Positions 9,121-18,484 of a DNA stretch of 48,791 bases are shown piece by piece. Each line of letters starts with the position of its first letter. Within the stretch, counting starts at the first letter, position 1. The stretch is from Bacteroidota bacterium (GTDB lineage: Bacteria > Bacteroidota > Bacteroidia > AKYH767-A > 2013-40CM-41-45), in contig SHNE01000002.1 in assembly GCA_004295015.1 (NCBI GenBank), positions 1 to 48,791 on the forward strand. The letters run 5' to 3'. Below the pieces are notes generated by a model that did not search any database, was not told the DNA's origin, and was given only the letters and a program-made list of their open reading frames with translations. The translations under genes were made by a program, and so were the position numbers.

Positions 9121-9810
9121 ATGGAACAAAAACTCAGCATTAAAACCTGGGCAGAAGAAGATCGACCTCGTGAAAAGCTAATTCTAAAAGGGAAACATAG
9201 TCTCTCCGATGCTGAACTGATTGCCATACTTATCAGCTCCGGTACGCCTGAAGAAACAGCCGTGGAACTTGCCCGAAGAATCCTGAACGACTGCGGGAAT
9301 GACCTTCTCCAACTGAGCAGAATGAATATAGCTGAACTCATGAAGTTCAAAGGCATAGGAGAAGCCAAGGCCGTGAGCATTAGTGCTGCTCTTGAACTCG
9401 GACGACGCAGAAGTGAATCCAGTCAGGACAAGGTTGAAAAAATTTCTTCAAGCAAGGATGTCGTTTCAATATTCCAACCGCTATTGGGAGATTTGCTACA
9501 TGAAGAATTCTGGATATTATTCCTTAACAGAGCCAACAGGATAATAGGTAAGCAACAAATCAGCATGGGCGGGATGAGCGGAACTGTTGCTGATCCAAGA
9601 ATGATTTTCAAATCAGCCTTAGACAAGAAAGCACTTGCAATCATACTATGCCATAATCACCCCTCAGGCAATACTCAGCCCAGTGAAGCAGACCTTAGTC
9701 TTACGAAAAGCCTCCATTCAGCAGGAAAAATTCTGGAAATAGCGGTTCTGGATCATGTAATTATCACGCAAAGCGGATTCTATAGTTTTGCTGACGAAGG
9801 AAACATTTGA
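9121..9810 (+). CDS. radC: RadC-family JAB1/MPN metalloprotein
   Basis: A 229-aa RadC protein. An N-terminal helix-hairpin-helix-like region (ELMKFKGIGEAKAVSISAALELG, near residues 70-92) precedes a JAMM metal-binding domain with HNHPSGNTQPSEAD encoded around 9652-9693. RadC is conserved in bacteria but its function is uncertain; the old link to recombination repair has been withdrawn. The frame is open from 9004, but that extension covers the rpsT terminator; ATG 9121 gives the usual N-terminus MEQKLSIKTWAEEDRPREK. Confidence 0.92.
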   Translation: MEQKLSIKTWAEEDRPREKLILKGKHSLSDAELIAILISSGTPEETAVELARRILNDCGNDLLQLSRMNIAELMKFKGIGEAKAVSISAALELGRRRSESSQDKVEKISSSKDVVSIFQPLLGDLLHEEFWILFLNRANRIIGKQQISMGGMSGTVADPRMIFKSALDKKALAIILCHNHPSGNTQPSEADLSLTKSLHSAGKILEIAVLDHVIITQSGFYSFADEGNI

Positions 9811-9891
9811 ACAAAGATTTTCCGCATTCTTTCTCAGAAGGATTGCTTATTTTCACGCGAAACTAATTCACTCAAGGTTTCCGGAAAAACA

Positions 9892-11202
9892 ATGCTGCTG
9901 ATTTACTCGCCCTTATCGTCTCCCCGACTGAACTATATTCTTGACCTCATCTTTCAGGATTTTCTGGGTATTGGATATGAATTTACTTCAGATGCGGATA
10001 AATTTAGCTTTCATTCAGGACCCAAGTTAAATTACAGCGAACAGGCTTTTGGAAATGAACTTTTCATTTACTCTACCCGTTTACTTTTTGAAAAAGGAAT
10101 TCGGGACCAACAGATTTCTGTTATAGACTGGCAGGATACGAAAGCATTTTTTGCCACGCATCCAAAATACCATTTACCCTTCGATATTTTCGCTGCTTCA
10201 TTTTATCTCCTTACACGTTACGAAGAATACCTTCCTCATCGACGTGATGTTCACGGACGATTCGATGCCAGAGACAGCCTGGCATTTCAAAAAGGATTTT
10301 TACATAAACCGGTGGTAGATTTGTATGTAAAAGCACTCAAGGAACTACTCTTATCTTCTTATCCCGAGACAGTTTTTCCGGAAAGATCGTTCAGATTTCT
10401 TTCAACTATCGACATTGATAATGCCTGGGCATATAAAGAAAAAGGAATTCTGCGCACAACAGGCGCATTGGTTCGTTCACTTGTGCACTTTGAATTTAAA
10501 GAATTTGCAGAAAGGATGTTGGTTCTTCTTGGCACCAGGTCAGATCCCTTTGACACCTATGATTATTTACATTCTGTTCAACAACAATTTGGTTTTAAAA
10601 GCATTTACTTTTTTTTACTGGGTGATTATGGAGAAAATGATAAAAACGTTTCTACTTCCAGAAAGAAATTTCAATCACTGATAAATTCAATTGCCGATTA
10701 TAACCAGGTAGGAATTCATCCATCTTATGCTTCCAATAAACTTAGCAGCAGAATTCGACTTGAACAATCACGACTTCAGAAAATAATAAAAAGCAACGTT
10801 ACAAAAAGCCGTCAGCATTTTCTCAAACTCGAATTTCCTGAAACATACCGGAATCTTATTGAATGTGACATCACCGATGATTACACCATGGGTTATGCTT
10901 CTGAACCGGGTTTCCGGGCAGGCACCTGCAACTCATACCGTTATTTTGACCTGGTATATGATTGCCCGGCTCCCCTGACAATTCATCCCTTTGTAGTGAT
11001 GGATGCCACATTAAATTTGTACAAAAAAATAAAACCTGCTGAAGCGATGAGTTATGTTGGCCCTTTGCTTAAGGAGGTAAAAAAAGTGAATGGCACATTT
11101 ACCCTACTATGGCACAACGAATCGCTCGGAGAAAAAAAACCATGGGAAGGCTGGAAAAATGTCTATGAAGAAATTATTACTGCAGCATATCAAAAAAATT
11201 GA
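9892..11202 (+). CDS. Polysaccharide deacetylase family protein
   Basis: A 436-aa protein of a Bacteroidota group with an N-terminal domain of unknown function and a C-terminal NodB-like deacetylase fold. The metal-binding pair of Asp lies in FLSTIDIDNAWAYK (about residue 170) and a histidine motif in VGIHPSYASN (about 280); LTIHPFVVMDATLN and LLWHNESLG near the end supply further conserved His. Such enzymes remove acetyl or related groups from cell-surface glycans. No signal peptide is seen, so a cytoplasmic precursor may be the substrate. It overlaps the next gene at TTGA and begins a plus-strand run through 14084. Confidence 0.8.
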   Translation: MLLIYSPLSSPRLNYILDLIFQDFLGIGYEFTSDADKFSFHSGPKLNYSEQAFGNELFIYSTRLLFEKGIRDQQISVIDWQDTKAFFATHPKYHLPFDIFAASFYLLTRYEEYLPHRRDVHGRFDARDSLAFQKGFLHKPVVDLYVKALKELLLSSYPETVFPERSFRFLSTIDIDNAWAYKEKGILRTTGALVRSLVHFEFKEFAERMLVLLGTRSDPFDTYDYLHSVQQQFGFKSIYFFLLGDYGENDKNVSTSRKKFQSLINSIADYNQVGIHPSYASNKLSSRIRLEQSRLQKIIKSNVTKSRQHFLKLEFPETYRNLIECDITDDYTMGYASEPGFRAGTCNSYRYFDLVYDCPAPLTIHPFVVMDATLNLYKKIKPAEAMSYVGPLLKEVKKVNGTFTLLWHNESLGEKKPWEGWKNVYEEIITAAYQKN

Positions 11203-12119
11203 TACGATTTCTAAAACATACTGAAATAGATAAAAACCGTTGGGATCGATGCATCGATCAAGCTGACGAAGCCATAGTTTATGCTAATTCCTGGTATCTT
11301 GACATTGTTTCTCCGGCTTGGAATGCATTGGTTGAAGACGATTACAAAGCAGTATTCCCACTCACCCAAAGAAAGAAGTTTGGCTTTCATTATTTATATC
11401 AACCACCTTTTACTCAACAGCTCGGATTGTTCAGGTCTAATGCCGGAGCGGGTCACATACTTTCCGATTTTTTAGAAAAAATTCCAATTGATTACAAGCT
11501 CATTGAAATTCAATTGAACTCAGTCAATACTCCGCTGGCTATTCCCTCCACTTTCAGGCAAATCAAAAAAATTACTCATCATTTAAATTTAAACTCCAAA
11601 ACCGAACTGCTTGAAAATAATTTTTCAGAGAATACACGAAGAAGTATTAAACGATTCAATAAATCTGAATGGAAAATTAAGCATGAAGGTGACCCGAAGA
11701 AACTGGTGGAACTGTTTAGAAATAACCGGGGAAAAGGTATTTCTCAGCTTAAGGATAGCGACTATGCAATATTTTTAAGCATCTGTTCAGAAGCAAAAAA
11801 TCGAAATCTAATCTACTGCCTGGTCGCTACAGATCCTATGGATAATTTGCAAGCCGGTGTAATTTTTATAAAAACGCATGCGGGCCATATATTGCTTTTC
11901 TCGGCCCTGTCTGTTGCAGGTAAAGAAAATGGAGCTATGGCTGCATTGATCGGAGAATTTATTCGTACGCATGCAGATAAAAACGGAATCCTTGATTTTG
12001 AAGGATCTATGGATCCGGGGATCGCTCGATTTTATAAGAGCTTTGGATCGCATGAAATCGTATATTTACAAATTATAAATAATCGTCTTCCCATCTTTTT
12101 GCGTTGGTTAAAAAATTAA
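11199..12119 (+). CDS. GNAT/FemAB-like acyltransferase with TTG start
   Basis: A 306-aa protein resembling the GNAT/FemAB-type acyltransferases that Bacteroidota place beside surface-glycan genes. The FemAB-like features are ANSWYLDIVSPAWNALV near the N-terminus, LYQPPFTQQLG, the ENTRRSIKRF segment and a C-terminal LDFEGSMDPGIARFYKSFG, the usual end of the acetyltransferase core. No in-frame ATG exists near the beginning; a TTG at 11199 overlapping the previous stop codon (TTGA) gives the natural N-terminus, so translational coupling is likely. The substrate is unknown; glycan or lipid modification together with the deacetylase is an inference. Confidence 0.75.
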   Translation: MIRFLKHTEIDKNRWDRCIDQADEAIVYANSWYLDIVSPAWNALVEDDYKAVFPLTQRKKFGFHYLYQPPFTQQLGLFRSNAGAGHILSDFLEKIPIDYKLIEIQLNSVNTPLAIPSTFRQIKKITHHLNLNSKTELLENNFSENTRRSIKRFNKSEWKIKHEGDPKKLVELFRNNRGKGISQLKDSDYAIFLSICSEAKNRNLIYCLVATDPMDNLQAGVIFIKTHAGHILLFSALSVAGKENGAMAALIGEFIRTHADKNGILDFEGSMDPGIARFYKSFGSHEIVYLQIINNRLPIFLRWLKN

Positions 12120-12131
12120 TAATTCAGGTTT

Positions 12132-12782
12132 ATGGTTCACAATCTAGGTCTCGGAAACTCCATCATCAATCAATTTATCTCTGAAATAAGAGACACTTCT
12201 ATACAACAGGACAGGATGCGATTCCGGAGAAACCTGGAACGTACAGGTGAAATATTTGCTTATGAAATAAGCAAAGAACTTGCCTATGAAAATTCCGAAG
12301 TAACGACTCCGCTTGGAAGTGCCATTGTTCCGGTATTAAAAGAGCAACCAATTGTTGCTACAATCCTTCGTGCCGGATTACCTTTACATCAGGGAATTCT
12401 GAATTATTTTGATCAGGCCGACAATGGTTTTATCAGCGCCTACCGAAAACATCATAAGGACGGGAGTTTTGAAATCAAGCTTGAATATGTTTCCTGCCCT
12501 TCAATTGAAGATAGAGTTCTCATTCTTTGTGATCCAATGCTGGCGACCGGCGCGAGTATGGTTAGTACCTATAAAGCTATGCTTGAAATGGGTAAGCCAA
12601 GACATACGCATATTGTAAGTGTTCTGGCAAGTACTCAAGGAGTAGAACATCTCAAAGCACAGCTGCCTATGGAGCGTATCAGCATTTGGGCAGCAGCTAT
12701 TGATGAAGAGTTAACTGCGCAATCTTATATAGTACCCGGTCTTGGAGATGCAGGTGACCTTGCTTACGGTAAAAAACTTTGA
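12132..12782 (+). CDS. upp: Uracil phosphoribosyltransferase
   Basis: A 216-aa type I phosphoribosyltransferase that makes UMP from uracil and PRPP. The PRPP-binding loop is VLILCDPMLATGASM at about residues 133-147, the upstream ATILRAGLPLHQGI segment is typical of Upp, and the C-terminal uracil-binding YIVPGLGDAGDLAYG is complete. Length is normal. It follows the acyltransferase by 12 bp. Confidence 0.95.
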   Translation: MVHNLGLGNSIINQFISEIRDTSIQQDRMRFRRNLERTGEIFAYEISKELAYENSEVTTPLGSAIVPVLKEQPIVATILRAGLPLHQGILNYFDQADNGFISAYRKHHKDGSFEIKLEYVSCPSIEDRVLILCDPMLATGASMVSTYKAMLEMGKPRHTHIVSVLASTQGVEHLKAQLPMERISIWAAAIDEELTAQSYIVPGLGDAGDLAYGKKL

Positions 12783-12825
12783 ACGCCGGAATAGTCATAT
12801 AATATATTCCCGGTTTTAATTAGAA

Positions 12826-13392
12826 ATGGATGAACTCCTGAAAATAGTTACGTTTATTTTACTCAGCAGTGTTAAATTCACGGTCGGACTTCCGCTCGTC
12901 TATCTAAATGAAACCTACGATTTCACCTGGCTTGAGACGAATATCTATGCTATTATTGGTGGAATGATTGGAGTAATTGTTTTCATGCATGTCAGCGAAT
13001 GGCTTATTGCACTTTGGGATAGATTTCGTTTGTTTTTTTTTAAAAAGAAAATTCAGAGTAAATCACTTTTTTCAAGACCTACAGTCGACATAGAGGGAAA
13101 TCTCGAAGTTCATTATGAATATGTAGAAAAAAGTTTACCTGCAAGAAAACTCTTCACCAGGAGAAATCGAAAAATGGTTCAGATCTGGAGAAAATATGGT
13201 CTGATAGGCCTGGCGACACTTACTCCCGTATTATTTTCAATTCCATTAGGTACATTCTTTATGACCAGGTTGGCAAAGAATAAAAAACGAATCATCATAT
13301 ATATGTTCGTATCCGTAACAAGCTGGTCTCTCCTTATCACCACATTATTTGAAATCCTGCATGTTGGTTCAATAAACGAAATAATAAAATGA
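12826..13392 (+). CDS. Membrane protein of unknown function
   Basis: A 188-aa protein with about four hydrophobic segments (residues 5-26, 38-66, 124-148, 156-178) and a basic cytoplasmic loop at 67-122. The segment KYGLIGLATLTPVLFSIPLGTF resembles the re-entrant part of small-export or DedA-like membrane proteins, but I cannot assign a family. Its stop overlaps the start of the next gene (ATGA at 13389-13392), pointing to coupled translation with the YjjG-type phosphatase. Confidence 0.7.
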   Translation: MDELLKIVTFILLSSVKFTVGLPLVYLNETYDFTWLETNIYAIIGGMIGVIVFMHVSEWLIALWDRFRLFFFKKKIQSKSLFSRPTVDIEGNLEVHYEYVEKSLPARKLFTRRNRKMVQIWRKYGLIGLATLTPVLFSIPLGTFFMTRLAKNKKRIIIYMFVSVTSWSLLITTLFEILHVGSINEIIK

Positions 13393-14084
13393 AAACATAC
13401 AAGCATATTTTCTTTGATCTTGACAATACAATCTGGGACTTTGATAAAAACTCCAGAGAAGCATTGTTTGAAATTTATCACAAGCATAATTTGAGTGAAT
13501 TAGGTGTTAGCGACCCCAATTTTTTTATAGAAAAATACAAAGAGCGAAATGAAATGATGTGGGAACAATATCGTCTTGGCACCATAGATAAACTAACGCT
13601 TCGTGATAAACGATTCGCTTTGACTTTTTGGGATATGGGTCTTGACGCGGAATTAGCACCAACGGCTTTGGCGGATGATTACCTTTCAATTAGCCCCAGA
13701 AAAACGATCCTTTTTCCACATGCTCATGAAGTGTTGACTTATTTGAGTGCTAAATATACCCTCCATGTTATCACCAATGGATTTGAAGAGGCGCAAGGGA
13801 TTAAAATGCAGGAATCAAAATTACTCCCCTATTTTCAGGAAGTGATTATTTCTGAACATACCGGCTTTCGTAAACCTGAACAGGGAATCTTCGACTATGC
13901 CATGAATAAAACAGGGGCTAGCTCCGGTGATTCTATTATGATTGGAGATGGACTGGAGGTTGATATCCTGGGTGCGCGTAAAGTAGGCTGGGATACCATC
14001 TATTTCAATCCGGAAAAAAAATCTCATCAGGAAGAAGTGACTCATGAGATCCATACGCTTTTTGAACTACTACATATTCTATAG
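13389..14084 (+). CDS. HAD hydrolase, YjjG family (pyrimidine nucleotidase)
   Basis: A 231-aa haloacid dehalogenase-like phosphatase. Motif I is FFDLDNTIWDFD (residues 9-20) with the nucleophile Asp, motif II is HVITNGF, the Lys motif is GFRKPEQGIF, and motif III/IV is MIGDGLEVDILGARKVGWDTI. The combination fits YjjG, which dephosphorylates non-canonical and surplus pyrimidine nucleotides. This agrees with upp in the same run, though substrate choice in HAD enzymes cannot be read from sequence alone. It ends the plus-strand run. Confidence 0.85.
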   Translation: MKTYKHIFFDLDNTIWDFDKNSREALFEIYHKHNLSELGVSDPNFFIEKYKERNEMMWEQYRLGTIDKLTLRDKRFALTFWDMGLDAELAPTALADDYLSISPRKTILFPHAHEVLTYLSAKYTLHVITNGFEEAQGIKMQESKLLPYFQEVIISEHTGFRKPEQGIFDYAMNKTGASSGDSIMIGDGLEVDILGARKVGWDTIYFNPEKKSHQEEVTHEIHTLFELLHIL

Positions 14085-14114
14085 ACAAATAGATCCTGTC
14101 ACTTTATTCAATCG

Positions 14115-14146
14115 AAAAAAAAGCCTCCTGAAAAAATCAGGAAGCT
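14115..14146 (-). terminator. Intrinsic terminator of the Cys-rich exported protein gene
   Basis: Complementary arms at 14122-14131 and 14138-14146 form a stem with one G-U pair when read on the minus strand, followed there by eight T (14115-14122). It lies between the convergent yjjG-type gene and the minus-strand gene; the wobble and T-run favour minus-strand use. Confidence 0.75.
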
Positions 14147-14168
14147 CCTTATAAGTAGTTTAATATTC

Positions 14169-14468
14169 TTATTTGTTATTTGGGGTTGCTGCATCGTTCT
14201 TCTCAGAAGCTGCCTCCGCCTTACTACCATGGCTGCAAGATGCTTTTGATTTTGATGAATGATCGCATGAAGCCTTTTCTTTTGATGAGCAGGATTTAGC
14301 TCCTTTGGAACTTGAGCAGCAAGATTTCTTTGCAGCCGGCGCTTCAGGTGATGCAGCCTCAGCAGCAACAGCTGTTTCAGTAGTAGCTGCTTTCTTTTGA
14401 GGTTCCTGCGCATTTGACACAAACGCAATAAGACAAACTATTGATAACAACGAAAGGAATTTTTTCAT
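14169..14468 (-). CDS. Small exported Cys/His-rich protein
   Basis: A 99-aa precursor with a signal peptide (MKKFLSLLSIVCLIAFVSNA). The mature part is low-complexity: Ala/Thr-rich to residue 46, then Lys/Ser-rich with five Cys (50, 51, 60, 68, 78) and two Cys-x-His pairs (68-70 and 78-80). The spacing suggests binding of a soft metal such as copper, zinc or silver in the periplasm; this is inference. I know no named family. Frames +1 and +2 shadows exist but only this one has a signal peptide, its own terminator, and a -7 box (TATATTTG, minus strand, 14497-14504). Confidence 0.72.
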   Translation of the reverse strand: MKKFLSLLSIVCLIAFVSNAQEPQKKAATTETAVAAEAASPEAPAAKKSCCSSSKGAKSCSSKEKASCDHSSKSKASCSHGSKAEAASEKNDAATPNNK

Positions 14469-14496
14469 GGCAGATTTTTTGATTGATTTAGAATTA

Positions 14497-14504
14497 CAAA
14501 TATA
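14497..14504 (-). promoter_or_regulatory. -7 box upstream of the Cys-rich protein gene
   Basis: TATATTTG on the minus strand matches TAnnTTTG. A clear TTG at the right distance upstream is not seen, so only the -7 element is supported. The start codon at 14468 lies about 29 bp downstream. Confidence 0.45.
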
Positions 14505-14633
14505 CTAATATCTTTCCCAACCTGAACTGAGTATAATCATGTAATCCTTACATTCTCCAAAAATTAACTATAATTAACCGTTTAAGGAATCTTTGGGCAG
14601 ACTTCCTTTTCGTACTTTCACCTCCAAGAGCGT

Positions 14634-15866
14634 ATGAACACCTCCGAAAACATTAAAATTGCCCTATCAAGCATCAGGAGTCAGCTTTTGCGGACGGTTC
14701 TGACAGCACTAATCATTGCCATCGGTATTATGGCCTTGGTAGGTATCCTGACATCCATCGACGCAATCAAGAGTTCCATCAACGATAATTTTACGGCGAT
14801 GGGAGCCAATTCCTTTTCGATCCAGAACAGAGGAATGCATATCCGCGTGGGGAGCAAAGGAAAGCGACCTAAAAAGTTTGACGTAATCGATTTTCGTCAG
14901 GCTGATCGTTTTTCCAAAGAATATAAATTCCCTGCAACTGTTTCCATTTCGACGATGGCATCAAGGGTTTCCACTTTAAAGTATAAAGACAAGAAAAGTA
15001 ATCCAAATGTCTTCATCATGGGAGGTAATGAAAATTATCTGTTTACTTCCGGTTATGCCATTGACAGAGGAAGGAACCTGTCTCCTCAGGAAGTGCAGTA
15101 CGGTTCAAATGTTGTGATTATTGGAAAAGATATTGAAGAGAAACTTTTTCCAAGCGAAGATCCATTAGACAAATTAATATCAGTAGGAAGTACGAAGTAC
15201 AGGGTAATAGGCACACTCAAGGAAAAGGGCTCAGCAATGGGATTCGGAGGCGATAAAGTATGTATACTTCCCTTATATAATGTTCGGCAAAATTTTGGAA
15301 GCAATCGTACATCCTACTCCATTAATGTAAGTGTAAATGATGTGAAGAAAATGGAGGCAGCCGTTGGAGAAGCAACGGGGCTCTTCAGAATTATTCGTGG
15401 ACTGGAAGCCAGAGAAGAAGACACTTTTGAAATAACTAAAAGCGACAGTATCGCCACTGTGTTGCTTTCCCAAATCAGCACCGTTACTCTTGCTGCTACA
15501 ATCATTGGCTTGATCACTTTACTTGGAGCAGCAATCGGACTTATGAATATCATGTTGGTTTCAGTAACAGAACGTACCCGTGAGATAGGCATTAGAAAAG
15601 CTTTGGGTGCCACACCAAAGAAAATAAGGGCTCAATTTCTAGTTGAAGCAATAATCATTTGTCAGCTCGGTGGTATTTTAGGAGTGATTCTCGGAATCCT
15701 GGTAGGTAATTTGATGTCTCTATTACTGGATAGCGGATTTATCATCCCCTGGCTATGGATCATCTCCGGCTTAGTGCTTTGCTTTATAGTCGGCGTGATT
15801 TCCGGATACTATCCCGCCTCAAAGGCAGCAAGACTAGATCCGATAGAAGCACTTAGATATGAGTAG
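14634..15866 (+). CDS. ABC transporter permease, MacB/FtsX type
   Basis: A 410-aa inner-membrane permease. It has one N-terminal transmembrane helix (about residues 20-42), a large periplasmic MacB-like domain (about 43-275) and three C-terminal helices with the FtsX core, including [30 protein letters not shown] at about 292-321 (described in part). The end [18 protein letters not shown] is standard. MacB-type systems work by mechanotransmission to export peptides or lipoproteins. The cognate ATPase is not next to it; the nearest ABC ATPase, ftsE, is 14 kb away and probably unrelated. Confidence 0.88.
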   Translation: MNTSENIKIALSSIRSQLLRTVLTALIIAIGIMALVGILTSIDAIKSSINDNFTAMGANSFSIQNRGMHIRVGSKGKRPKKFDVIDFRQADRFSKEYKFPATVSISTMASRVSTLKYKDKKSNPNVFIMGGNENYLFTSGYAIDRGRNLSPQEVQYGSNVVIIGKDIEEKLFPSEDPLDKLISVGSTKYRVIGTLKEKGSAMGFGGDKVCILPLYNVRQNFGSNRTSYSINVSVNDVKKMEAAVGEATGLFRIIRGLEAREEDTFEITKSDSIATVLLSQISTVTLAATIIGLITLLGAAIGLMNIMLVSVTERTREIGIRKALGATPKKIRAQFLVEAIIICQLGGILGVILGILVGNLMSLLLDSGFIIPWLWIISGLVLCFIVGVISGYYPASKAARLDPIEALRYE

Positions 15867-15885
15867 AATTTTATCCCTCTAAGAA

Positions 15886-15918
15886 AAAAAAAGCCATTCA
15901 ATCGAATGGCTTTTTTTT
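15886..15918. terminator. Bidirectional terminator between ABC permease and CotH gene
   Basis: A stem GCCATTC/GAATGGC (15893-15899 and 15904-15910) with an AATC loop is flanked by an A-run on the left and a T-run on the right, so it can serve both convergent genes. Confidence 0.88.
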
Positions 15919-15931
15919 GAAGCTAAATCTC

Positions 15932-18268
15932 CTAATGCTTTACAATAAATCTTGAATTGGCAACCCCACTTCGAACAAAGTAAATCCCATTGGCGAAACC
16001 GCTTGTATTAATTTCAATCGAGCCATTAAAAGATTTCGTAAAAACCATGCGCCCTGTGCCATCATAGATATCGATATTGTTTGTCTCCGTCGAAGACGAA
16101 TGCACTCTGACATAATTTGTCGCCGGATTTGGCGATACAGATAAAGCATTCACGGGTGAAGAAATCGAAATCAAATCTGTACTCAAATCATTGCTGTAAG
16201 CAGGTGTCGGCATTTGGATTACAAAAGGCCCGGTTCCATTGGGAACCCGTGCCAAACCCATATCGCTGAGCTGTTGTCCAAATGTTACCTGATCAACTAT
16301 CTCTCTTCCCGGATTTAAGAGCATCAGATGCTCACCTGCTGATGATAATTTAAAATTGCAATGCAAGCCGACCTGACTCTGATTTTCATCTGCCCAAACC
16401 ATCAAGTAATCATTAGGTTGGATTACAATTCCGCTCGGAAATTCCCACTTGATATAGTTGTAATCGTTATCACTGAGGTAGTAACCACTCAAATCAACAG
16501 GAGAATTAGAGCGATTATATAATTCAATCCAATCATCAAATTGCCCGGCAGAATCAGCAATTGTCGTGGTATTCGAGGCCATGACTTCATTTATCACAAT
16601 CGAAGTATCAGAGGCAAAACCGGGTTGAATAAGATAAACAAAAACATTGTGTTCTGCACCTGCAGGAAGGTAGGAAACGGTTTTTGCCGGATTATTTGCC
16701 ACAGCTTCAATATAGTATCTCACCCAGGTTGCACCCGGTAAAGAAGGAATTTCAGCCGCATAAATTCCATCACTTGCACTGCTGTCATTGTGCAAGCCAT
16801 CATCATACATTAAAATCCGGGTAAAATTTCCGACAATTCCTGTTGCGTAATACAGGTTAACATGATCGATTCCTGAAGCAGACGATATATTAGAAACAAC
16901 TGTTACAGGCTCATTGATGACCGGCTGTTGCCATTGAATCCCCTGAGAAATATAAGAAGCGCTATTAATAGAGGGTCCTACAACATTTACTTCTGAATTA
17001 TTCATTAAATTATTCTTTCTGTTAACCAGCCAGGTTTTCAGATTCTGAACTTCCGATTGAAACTGTGCATAAGAATAAATTTTCTTAGTGTCATTTTGAA
17101 CCATGGTATCGATCAATGAGAAATAATTATTCATTACACCGTAAGCCTGTGCAGTATCGAGTGACTCAGAAATTAAAGTTCTCATGTGTGCAATATACCT
17201 CTGTCGCAAAGTGGGTACGGCAAGTATTCTATTTAGCAAAGGATAATTCACTTTGTTTTCATTGTAAAATGGACTCCAGGCTACGGCGGAATTTTCCATC
17301 ACACTATTTCCATCGTATTCAATAGGAGTGATTCTTCCGGTCTCAGCTTCATAATAAACATAGTAATCCATTTTCCCTTTATAAACATAACTGTCATCAT
17401 CCGAAAACAATATTTCACTGGCCAAGTGCCAAAGAGTTCTATCAATATCCAGGTAATTCGCCAGCACAACTTCCAGGTTCGATAAGGAAACAGTATCCAG
17501 GACCCGACAGGTGGTGACCAGATCGTTCCAGGGTTGTGATTTGTGGGCTTTCTTAAGTGTATAATGAGGTTGGTAGAGAGAAGTATCGGCTCCAAGATAA
17601 TTTAGTGCAGCAGTACCATCACCCCATCCTCCACCCATTCCACTACTGCCCGGTGGTTTGTCAGCTCTCCAATTTGTACCGTTATTTGTCATAAACCATT
17701 CCTTATAGAAATCTCCGTCCAACTGTTGCACACAAGGATAAAGGCCCCAGTTTTCGCCATTGATATATAATTTGGAATAACTTGATTTTACCGCAGGAAT
17801 ATGCTTGCGAATTTGGTGCTGATAAAAAACTTCGCGCATGAAAGATTCATCCTGAAAAGAATTATTGAGATTCAAAATATTGTATCCGCTTATATCCTGT
17901 CCGTCTATAAATGAATCAAAATTCAAATTGAAAGATTTCTTCTGTGAGCTGCCGGTTCCGGAATACGATGTTTGGCCTTTAAATCGAACGCCAACACTAT
18001 CATATGTTACACCATCAACCATGAGTGTGGCAGGTATATCTGTATGTGAAGTGTAATTGGAGGTAAGCAAGGACCAGTAATTTGGTTGCGGGAAGGTTAA
18101 ATAAAAACTCCGGACATAGGTCTGATCGAAAAAACCTGAATTCACCGGTCGACCTGTAAGGAGCATTTTTCCATCAGGACTTAAATACATTTCATCAGGA
18201 AGAGACTGGGCATTGCTCTTAGACAAGCTGAAAATAAAAATCAATGAGAAGAATAGAACTTTTTTCAT
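15932..18268 (-). CDS. T9SS-exported CotH-kinase-like protein with lamin-tail domain
   Basis: A 778-aa secreted protein. A signal peptide (MKKVLFFSLIFIFSLSKSNA) is followed by a CotH-like region at about residues 45-420: SVGVRFKGQTSY, KKSFNLNFDSF, YNILNLNNSFQD, MREVFYQHQI and EYDGNSVMEN, the last probably carrying a metal-binding Asp. A lamin-tail (LTD) domain follows near 575-690 (INEVMASN, DDWIELYNRS, YLMVWADE), then a T9SS type A sorting domain (VSPNPATNYVRV to the end). CotH proteins are atypical kinases that phosphorylate spore-coat proteins; the role in Bacteroidota is unknown. The frame is open to 18451, but the signal peptide fixes the start at 18268. Confidence 0.83.
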   Translation of the reverse strand: MKKVLFFSLIFIFSLSKSNAQSLPDEMYLSPDGKMLLTGRPVNSGFFDQTYVRSFYLTFPQPNYWSLLTSNYTSHTDIPATLMVDGVTYDSVGVRFKGQTSYSGTGSSQKKSFNLNFDSFIDGQDISGYNILNLNNSFQDESFMREVFYQHQIRKHIPAVKSSYSKLYINGENWGLYPCVQQLDGDFYKEWFMTNNGTNWRADKPPGSSGMGGGWGDGTAALNYLGADTSLYQPHYTLKKAHKSQPWNDLVTTCRVLDTVSLSNLEVVLANYLDIDRTLWHLASEILFSDDDSYVYKGKMDYYVYYEAETGRITPIEYDGNSVMENSAVAWSPFYNENKVNYPLLNRILAVPTLRQRYIAHMRTLISESLDTAQAYGVMNNYFSLIDTMVQNDTKKIYSYAQFQSEVQNLKTWLVNRKNNLMNNSEVNVVGPSINSASYISQGIQWQQPVINEPVTVVSNISSASGIDHVNLYYATGIVGNFTRILMYDDGLHNDSSASDGIYAAEIPSLPGATWVRYYIEAVANNPAKTVSYLPAGAEHNVFVYLIQPGFASDTSIVINEVMASNTTTIADSAGQFDDWIELYNRSNSPVDLSGYYLSDNDYNYIKWEFPSGIVIQPNDYLMVWADENQSQVGLHCNFKLSSAGEHLMLLNPGREIVDQVTFGQQLSDMGLARVPNGTGPFVIQMPTPAYSNDLSTDLISISSPVNALSVSPNPATNYVRVHSSSTETNNIDIYDGTGRMVFTKSFNGSIEINTSGFANGIYFVRSGVANSRFIVKH

Positions 18269-18440
18269 GGTTTTTAGTGGAGGGTTTATTACATAATAAT
18301 AGCTTAGCTGATAGCGGGTAATGGGGAAAGTGGGTGAAAATAATTTTAGGAATAGAACGTAAGACAATAAAAGCACCACGAGGTTTAATACTAATTCACA
18401 TAAAGTTAACAGGAAAAATCGACCATAATATATTAGGCAA

Positions 18441-18468
18441 AAAAAAAGCACCGCCGGGGCGATGCTTT
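18441..18468 (-). terminator. Terminator of the rpsF-rpsR-rplI operon
   Basis: On the minus strand, arms at 18458-18468 and 18445-18455 form a stem of about ten pairs with one G-U wobble, then a run of T (18441-18447). It lies 17 bp after the rplI stop codon. Confidence 0.85.
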
Positions 18469-18484
18469 AAAATTGAATTTGAAA

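Noticed and set aside
8955..9380. 141-aa minus-strand frame
   Set aside because: Covers the rpsT terminator and is antisense to radC; no family features.
14108..14428. 106-aa frame overlapping the Cys-rich gene
   Set aside because: Low-complexity Leu/Arg shadow of the real frame, which has a signal peptide; it also runs through the terminator.
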